Below are positions 7,751 to 12,478 of a DNA stretch of 12,478 nt, in pieces. Made by a program: the position numbers and the translations under genes. The stretch lies in contig JALNVJ010000028.1 of assembly GCA_023227645.1 (NCBI GenBank), positions 1-12,478 on the forward strand, read 5' to 3'. This DNA is from Bacteroidales bacterium (GTDB lineage: Bacteria; Bacteroidota; Bacteroidia; Bacteroidales; P3). The number at the start of each line of letters is the position of its first letter. Position 1 is the first letter of the stretch. The notes below the pieces were generated by a model. The model did not search any database. It was given only the letters and a program-made list of their open reading frames with translations, and was not told the DNA's origin.

Positions 7751-8755
7751 ATGGCATATATATTAGCAATTGAATCTTCTTGTGACGACACATCGGCTGC
7801 GGTAATTAATGATTTTAAGATATATTCAAACGTCATAGCTTCTCAAAAAGTTCATCAAGAATTTGGAGGAGTTGTTCCTGAATGGGCATCAAGAGCTCAT
7901 CAAAAAAACATAATCCCAGTTGTTGATACTGCAATAAAAGAGGCTGGAATAACCAAGAAAGACCTTTCTGCAATTGCCTTTACTCGTGGTCCTGGACTAC
8001 TTGGATCTCTTTTGGTTGGAGTTAGTTTTGCTAAAAGTTTCGCAACCGCACTCAATATTCCTCTTATTGATGTTAACCATTTAGAAGCTCATGTATTAGC
8101 TCATTTTATTAAAGATTCTCCAGAAACAAAAACGCCCTGCTTCCCTTTTCTTTGCCTACTTGTGAGTGGGGGAAACACTCAAATAATTTATCTTAAATCG
8201 CCTTACGATATGGAAATTATTGGCAAAACAATTGATGATGCAGCAGGAGAAACCTTCGACAAGGTTGCTAAAATACTTTCCCTTCCCTACCCTGGTGGTC
8301 CACATATAGATAGACTTGCAAAAGAAGGGGATATAAACGCTCTCAAATTTGCAGAATCAAATATGCCTAACTACGATTATAGCTTCTCGGGAGTTAAAAC
8401 GAGCATTCTCTATACCCTTAGAGATAAATTAAAAGAAAACCCTAATTTCTTGGAAGAAAATCTTAGTGACATCTGTGCTTCAGCTCAGCACCGTGTTGTT
8501 ACTATGCTACTTAAAAAATTGGAAAACGCAGGGAAAGACTTAAAAATTAAAGATATCGCAATAGCAGGTGGAGTTTCTGCAAATTCTTATTTAAGAGATA
8601 AATTAATAGAGCTAGGTAAGAAGAATAATTGGAATGTATTCATACCACCTTTCCAATACACCACAGATAATGCTGCAATGGTTGCAGCAGCAGGCTATTT
8701 CAAATACCTTAAGAATGACTTTACAACATTAGATATAAGCGCTTACACGCGTTAA
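7751..8755 (+). CDS. tsaD: tRNA N6-adenosine threonylcarbamoyltransferase TsaD
   Basis: TsaD transfers the threonylcarbamoyl group from threonylcarbamoyl-AMP to A37 of tRNAs that read ANN codons, working in the cytoplasm with TsaB and TsaE (neither is in this window). The 334-residue length matches the family (E. coli 337). ASKHA-fold signatures run in order: IESSCDDTSAAV near residues 7-18, TRGPGLLGSLLVG at 78-90, and NHLEAH with metal ligands His110 and His114. Then come LVSGGNTQ at 137-144, DDAAGETFDK at 162-171, PGGP at 181-184, SFSGVKTS at 211-218, IAGGVSAN at 271-278 and TTDNAAM at 304-310, with Asp306 as a likely metal ligand. It is divergent from tamB and followed 12 bp later by aroK, so the two are probably cotranscribed. 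Nothing is missing or truncated. Confidence 0.98.
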   Translation: MAYILAIESSCDDTSAAVINDFKIYSNVIASQKVHQEFGGVVPEWASRAHQKNIIPVVDTAIKEAGITKKDLSAIAFTRGPGLLGSLLVGVSFAKSFATALNIPLIDVNHLEAHVLAHFIKDSPETKTPCFPFLCLLVSGGNTQIIYLKSPYDMEIIGKTIDDAAGETFDKVAKILSLPYPGGPHIDRLAKEGDINALKFAESNMPNYDYSFSGVKTSILYTLRDKLKENPNFLEENLSDICASAQHRVVTMLLKKLENAGKDLKIKDIAIAGGVSANSYLRDKLIELGKKNNWNVFIPPFQYTTDNAAMVAAAGYFKYLKNDFTTLDISAYTR

Positions 8756-8767
8756 ATAAAGAATAAG

Positions 8768-9292
8768 ATGAGAGTATTTATTATAGGTTTTATGTATTCT
8801 GGGAAAAGCACTGTTGGGAAAAAACTTGCCAATACTATGAACTTAAAACATATCGATACAGACATTGTTTTTGAAACCAAATATAATATTACCATAGCTA
8901 ATTTCTTTGAAAAATATGGCGAAAACCTATTTCGTGAACTTGAACATAAAATCCTTGTAGAAATAATTGAACAAGACAATATCATAATCTCTACAGGTGG
9001 AGGCCTGCCATGTTTTCTTAATAATATTGAAATAATAAAAGAAAATGGCATATCAATTTATCTAAATATGTCACCAATTTCCATTATTCACCGAATCAAC
9101 AATTCCAAAAAGAAACGCCCATTACTACAAAATAAATCACCAGAAGAATTAGAAAACTACATCAAAACAGTCCTAAAGGAGAGAGAATTGTATTATAATC
9201 AAGCTAATTTAAAAATAAAAGGAGAAGATCCAAACATCAAAGAAATACATACAGAGCTTATATCTTACGCAGTTAAAAAAAATCTTTCATAA
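8768..9292 (+). CDS. aroK: Shikimate kinase
   Basis: Shikimate kinase phosphorylates shikimate at the 3-hydroxyl with ATP, the fifth step of the chorismate pathway. The 174-residue length is typical. The P-loop GFMYSGKST is at residues 7-15, with Gly7, Gly12, Lys13 and Ser14 intact; Tyr10 sits where a small residue is usual. Asp30-Thr31-Asp32 is the DTD motif for Mg and shikimate. Phe55-Arg56 in GENLFRELE and the STGGGLP segment (75-81) complete the substrate site. The lid is KKKRPLL at 114-120 with Arg117, and Arg139 in KERELYYNQA is the conserved late arginine. It starts 12 bp after tsaD, with a purine-rich AAGAATAAG just before the ATG, consistent with translation from a shared mRNA. No hairpin terminator follows, so its 3' end is unclear. 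Confidence 0.96.
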   Translation: MRVFIIGFMYSGKSTVGKKLANTMNLKHIDTDIVFETKYNITIANFFEKYGENLFRELEHKILVEIIEQDNIIISTGGGLPCFLNNIEIIKENGISIYLNMSPISIIHRINNSKKKRPLLQNKSPEELENYIKTVLKERELYYNQANLKIKGEDPNIKEIHTELISYAVKKNLS

Positions 9293-9320
9293 TATTTATT
9301 TTCATTTTTATACCTTATAA

Positions 9321-9351
9321 TTTGGAATTTTAAATAATTCCCATAACTTTG
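9321..9351 (+). promoter_or_regulatory. Bacteroidota-type promoter for the T9SS-exported protein
   Basis: TTTG at 9321-9324, a 19-nt spacer and TAACTTTG at 9344-9351 match the phylum's -33/-7 consensus (TTTG, about 19-21 nt, TAnnTTTG) at every fixed position. Transcription would begin near 9356, about 20 nt before the ATG at 9379. This suggests the gene is transcribed separately from tsaD-aroK. Confidence 0.7.
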
Positions 9352-9378
9352 CCTTGTAAATCTTAATATCAAGTCATT

Positions 9379-11457
9379 ATGAAAAAGAGCTTATTATTAT
9401 TTTTCATAGCAATTATTTCACTAAATATTGCTAAAACACAGACAATTTATTCTTCAGATTTTGAAGTATGGCAAAACAACTCTCCAATTGGATGGGACGG
9501 CATAAATACTTCGATTGAAGGAACGAGCATTAACCAATCAACAGAAGCTTATTTAGGCTCCTATTCTCTCCAAATCAAAAATCAATACCAAACAAGTTTA
9601 TACTATATATCCTCTTCCTGCTTTAATATTGCAAAGAATAAAACTTACGAACTAAGCTTATGGACAAAAGGAAAAGCAGGCTTATCGATTGATATATTTG
9701 TTAACCAATCAAAGAAAATGACCATTTTCCCAATAACAGCATTAAACAATGGTGAATGGACTGAATATAAATGCGGATTTTCAACCTTTATGCTTAATGA
9801 TAGCGCCTGCGTAGAATTAAGTTTAGGTTTCTCAAACGTATTATCATCAACTGGAATTTATATTGACAATATTAATATTAAAGAAGTTCAAACCTACCAA
9901 ACTTTAGATATTAATAATATTGCAGCAACAATATTCTCTAATGGTTCATTATTCAATTCCATAATAAACCAAAACTCATTTTTTTCTGATATAGAAGGCT
10001 CAGCCCCCCTATTTCTTGTCCCAAATCAAGAATTATCCCATAGCTCAACAATCTTCCAAGGCAATATTTGGATAGCAGGAAAAGACGAAACAAATAATCT
10101 TCATCTTGCAGCAGAAACATTCTATGAAAAAGAGTTTTCATGGGGTCCAATAGCTAACAATTATAATGATGAAACGTATAAGGAAAGATATGATAAAGTA
10201 TTCAAAATATCTAAGTCTGAAATTCAAAACCATATCAATAATTATTACACAACAAATTATGTTATCCCTTCAAATATTATGGATTGGCCTGCTCATGGAA
10301 ATTTAACAAATGGAGAAGCAGATAAAATTGCACCATATTGTGATGTTAATGAGAATGGATATTATGACCCAGAAAATGGAGACTATCCAGCAATTAGAGG
10401 TGACCAAGCCCTATTCTTTGTTTTTAATGATGACAAAAATGATGATTCTACAAGACATGGTGAAAAACTTGGAATAGAAGTAAGAGCTATGGCTTATGCT
10501 TATGAAAATCCTCAAAATGAAGCATTATTTAACAATATATTTATTAGCTACGAAATAATAAATCTGTCTCCAAACACATATACTGACACTTATTTTGGGT
10601 CCTTTTGTGATTTAGAAATTGGATATGGAATGAATGATTATGTTGGTTACGACTCTACTCTAAACCTAATGTATGGATATAATGGAGCTGAATTAGATGG
10701 GCAAATATTAAGTGGATTTAGTGGAGTACCACCTGTTCAAGGCTCAATGTTATTAAGTCAAACTGCTAACAAATCTGTTTTCTTTCAAAACTCAAATGAT
10801 CTAGAAATTGGGCATCCTGAAACTGGAAACGATTTTTATAATTATTTACAAGGGAAAACAAGAACAGGAGTGCCAATAAGCTACGGAGGAAATGGAATAA
10901 ATACATCTAATCCTCCAACAGACTATATGTTTACAGGATATCCAGAACAAGGAATAGGATGGAATGAAATAACACTTAATAATATGCCAGGAGATAGAAG
11001 GGGAATAATTTCATATGGTCCATTCACATTAATACCTAACGAAAAAATTTGTTTCGATATCGCCTTTCCATTTGCAAAAGACAATAATGCAATTACTCCA
11101 GAAGGCTCACTTCCACTACTTCGACAAAGAGCAACAACTATACAAACGTTTTATAATACTCAGAACATAGAATGTGGATTTAATGACGTATCAATAAAAG
11201 ATATTTTAACAAACAAAACATACAATATTACGTTATATCCAAACCCAAGCACAGGAACTTTCGCTCTACAAAGCACAGAACTAATCCCAAAATCCAAAAT
11301 TGAGATATTCTCGATATTAGGTAAAAAACTATACGAAAAAGAAATAACCAGTAGGAATCAAAGCTTTAACCTTAATCTCAACTCAGGAATATATCTCTAC
11401 ACAATTAAAGCAAAAGACAAAGTAATAAAATATGACAAAATAATTATCAATAAATAA
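9379..11457 (+). CDS. Secreted protein with T9SS type A C-terminal sorting domain, function unknown
   Basis: The protein should cross the inner membrane by Sec and the outer membrane by the type IX system, ending secreted or surface-attached. Residues 1-21 form a signal peptide (MKKSLLLFFIAIIS core, cleavage near AKTQT). Residues 21-170 resemble a CBM4/9-like jelly roll of the kind that opens with DFExW and closes with IYIDNI. Residues 180-600 belong to a central family I have seen in Bacteroidota T9SS cargo but whose role I cannot name. That part has an acidic, calcium-loop-like DVNENGYYDPENGD (322-335), then GDQALFFVFND (341-351) and LGIEVRAMAYAYE (364-376). Residues 615-692 are the sorting domain, with LYPNPSTG at 619-626, a GKKLYEKE strand and GIYLYTI near 670. 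I see no catalytic signature. It has its own promoter (9321-9351) and shares a terminator with metK. A role in adhesion, glycan binding or the extracellular matrix is possible but unproven. Confidence 0.92.
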   Translation: MKKSLLLFFIAIISLNIAKTQTIYSSDFEVWQNNSPIGWDGINTSIEGTSINQSTEAYLGSYSLQIKNQYQTSLYYISSSCFNIAKNKTYELSLWTKGKAGLSIDIFVNQSKKMTIFPITALNNGEWTEYKCGFSTFMLNDSACVELSLGFSNVLSSTGIYIDNINIKEVQTYQTLDINNIAATIFSNGSLFNSIINQNSFFSDIEGSAPLFLVPNQELSHSSTIFQGNIWIAGKDETNNLHLAAETFYEKEFSWGPIANNYNDETYKERYDKVFKISKSEIQNHINNYYTTNYVIPSNIMDWPAHGNLTNGEADKIAPYCDVNENGYYDPENGDYPAIRGDQALFFVFNDDKNDDSTRHGEKLGIEVRAMAYAYENPQNEALFNNIFISYEIINLSPNTYTDTYFGSFCDLEIGYGMNDYVGYDSTLNLMYGYNGAELDGQILSGFSGVPPVQGSMLLSQTANKSVFFQNSNDLEIGHPETGNDFYNYLQGKTRTGVPISYGGNGINTSNPPTDYMFTGYPEQGIGWNEITLNNMPGDRRGIISYGPFTLIPNEKICFDIAFPFAKDNNAITPEGSLPLLRQRATTIQTFYNTQNIECGFNDVSIKDILTNKTYNITLYPNPSTGTFALQSTELIPKSKIEIFSILGKKLYEKEITSRNQSFNLNLNSGIYLYTIKAKDKVIKYDKIIINK

Positions 11458-11512
11458 AGATAGTTATTGTTCTTAATTTCAAAATATTTGGGTCAATGAG
11501 AAACCATTAAAG

Positions 11513-11548
11513 TAAAAGGAGCTTAACCGTAAGATTATGCTCCTTTTA
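11513..11548. terminator. Bidirectional hairpin terminator between the T9SS gene and metK
   Basis: TAAAAGGAGC (11513-11522) is the exact reverse complement of GCTCCTTTTA (11539-11548), giving a 10-bp stem with a 16-nt loop. It lies between two convergent genes, 55 bp after the T9SS gene stop and 29 bp after the metK stop. Each strand ends the stem with TTTTA rather than a long separate U-tract, so efficiency is uncertain, but the position fits a shared terminator. Confidence 0.75.
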
Positions 11549-11577
11549 TATTTGAAAATTAGTCTAGTCTATAGAGA

Positions 11578-12478
11578 TTACAGATTAAACTCTTTCTTTA
11601 TTTTATCAACATAGTCAAGTTTTTCCCAGGTGTAGAATTCAACTTGTTTGTTTGTTTCTATTCCATTTTCAAATACTTTAACTGTTTCTTTATATGGAGT
11701 TCTTCCGAAATGTCCGTATTTTGCAGTTGGCAAGAAAATAGGATTTTTTAATCCAAAGAGTTGAATTATTGAATATGGACGAAGATCAAAGATTTTATTA
11801 ATTTTCTCTGCAATCATTCCATCTGTCATAATCTCACCGCTCTCATCTTTAACTTTTGCAGTACCATTAGTATTTACATATAGTCCAACAGGTTTTGCTA
11901 CTCCAATTGCGTATGCAACTTGAACAAGAACTTCAGTGCATAAGCCAGATGCAACCATATTTTTTGCAATATGACGTACTGCATAAGCTGCACTTCTGTC
12001 AACTTTAGATGAGTCTTTTCCTGAAAATGCACCTCCACCATGAGCTCCTCGTCCTCCATATGTGTCAACAATGATTTTTCTTCCTGTTAGGCCCGTGTCA
12101 CCATGAGGTCCTCCAATTACAAATTTACCTGTTGGGTTAACGTGTAAAATAAAATCATTTTTGAAAAGGTCTTTTACATCTTGTCGTTGTTGGATTGCAA
12201 CAACTCTTGGTATAAGTATTTCTTTTACGTCTTTATGAATTTGAGCTAACATCTTTTTTTCTTCATCAAAATCATCGTGTTGGGTTGAAACAACAATAGT
12301 ATTGATTGAGATTGGTTTGTTATTGCTATCATATTCAATTGTAACTTGAGATTTACTATCTGGACGAAGATACTGCATTTGCTTTCCTTCTCTTCTGATT
12401 TTTGCTAACTCAGACATCAATTGATGAGAAAGAATTAGAGATAAAGGCATATAGTCTTCAGTTTCGCTACAAGCATAA
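11578..12478 (-). CDS. metK: S-adenosylmethionine synthase, partial (5' end beyond the window)
   Basis: MetK makes S-adenosylmethionine from methionine and ATP in the cytoplasm. Only the C-terminal part, about 299 codons, is present. An internal ATG at 12450-12448 is not the true start: the frame stays open to the edge and encodes YACSETEDY just before MPLSLILSHQLM, which matches the family's conserved segment after the GDQG motif. About 110-130 N-terminal residues should therefore lie to the right. Counting from Met at 12450, HVNPTGKFVIGGPHGDTGLT (103-122) and the signature GGGAFSGKD (138-146) carry the ATP and metal-binding region, including the Lys and Asp of FSGKD. KVDRSAAY and RHIAKN follow. 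The C terminus has HFGR and TWEKLD. The visible part is intact, and it converges on the T9SS gene across the hairpin at 11513-11548. Confidence 0.97.
   Translation of the reverse strand, partial: YACSETEDYMPLSLILSHQLMSELAKIRREGKQMQYLRPDSKSQVTIEYDSNNKPISINTIVVSTQHDDFDEEKKMLAQIHKDVKEILIPRVVAIQQRQDVKDLFKNDFILHVNPTGKFVIGGPHGDTGLTGRKIIVDTYGGRGAHGGGAFSGKDSSKVDRSAAYAVRHIAKNMVASGLCTEVLVQVAYAIGVAKPVGLYVNTNGTAKVKDESGEIMTDGMIAEKINKIFDLRPYSIIQLFGLKNPIFLPTAKYGHFGRTPYKETVKVFENGIETNKQVEFYTWEKLDYVDKIKKEFNL

Noticed and set aside
9293..9320. Terminator directly after aroK
   Set aside because: The stretch is T-rich, but I could not find a stem of useful length.
12448..12450. Internal ATG taken as the metK start
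   Set aside because: The frame continues upstream to the window edge and encodes conserved MetK residues (YACSETEDY), so the real start is outside the window.

Overview
The window looks like chromosomal DNA from a low-GC member of the Bacteroidota, most likely class Bacteroidia. Four signs support this. There is a secreted protein with a type A sorting domain of the type IX secretion system (T9SS). There is an S46-family dipeptidyl-peptidase, a family typical of this phylum. There is a Bacteroidota-style TamB. Candidate promoters match the phylum's TTTG / TAnnTTTG pattern, and Shine-Dalgarno sequences are weak or absent.

Layout. Positions 1-433 hold no recognisable gene. They contain an array of 21-bp direct repeats (119-244) that runs into a 16-bp perfect inverted repeat (242-298). 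A rho-independent terminator (434-465) then closes a minus-strand cluster. In transcription order that cluster is tamB (7652 to 3168), mgsA (3155 to 2679) and an S46 dipeptidyl-peptidase (2636 to 486). The gaps of 12 and 42 bp, together with the terminator, suggest one operon. A 98-bp divergent intergenic region (7653-7750) separates it from the plus-strand pair tsaD-aroK (7751-9292, 12-bp gap). After a clear Bacteroidota-type promoter comes a 692-residue T9SS-exported protein (9379-11457). It converges on metK, which runs off the right edge of the window (11578-12478). A shared hairpin (11513-11548) lies between the two.

Functions. Most genes are housekeeping or cell-envelope genes. TamB is an inner-membrane-anchored, periplasm-spanning protein of outer-membrane biogenesis. 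MgsA makes methylglyoxal from dihydroxyacetone phosphate. The S46 peptidase removes dipeptides from peptides in the periplasm. TsaD makes the t6A37 modification of tRNA. AroK is shikimate kinase. MetK makes S-adenosylmethionine. The T9SS protein has an N-terminal jelly-roll-like module and a central domain family of unknown function.

I found no convincing new multi-gene system. The most unusual sequence is the non-coding repeat region at the left end. Smaller points are the nearly leaderless tamB promoter, the 10-bp palindrome between the divergent promoters, and the predicted DPP7-type specificity of the S46 enzyme.
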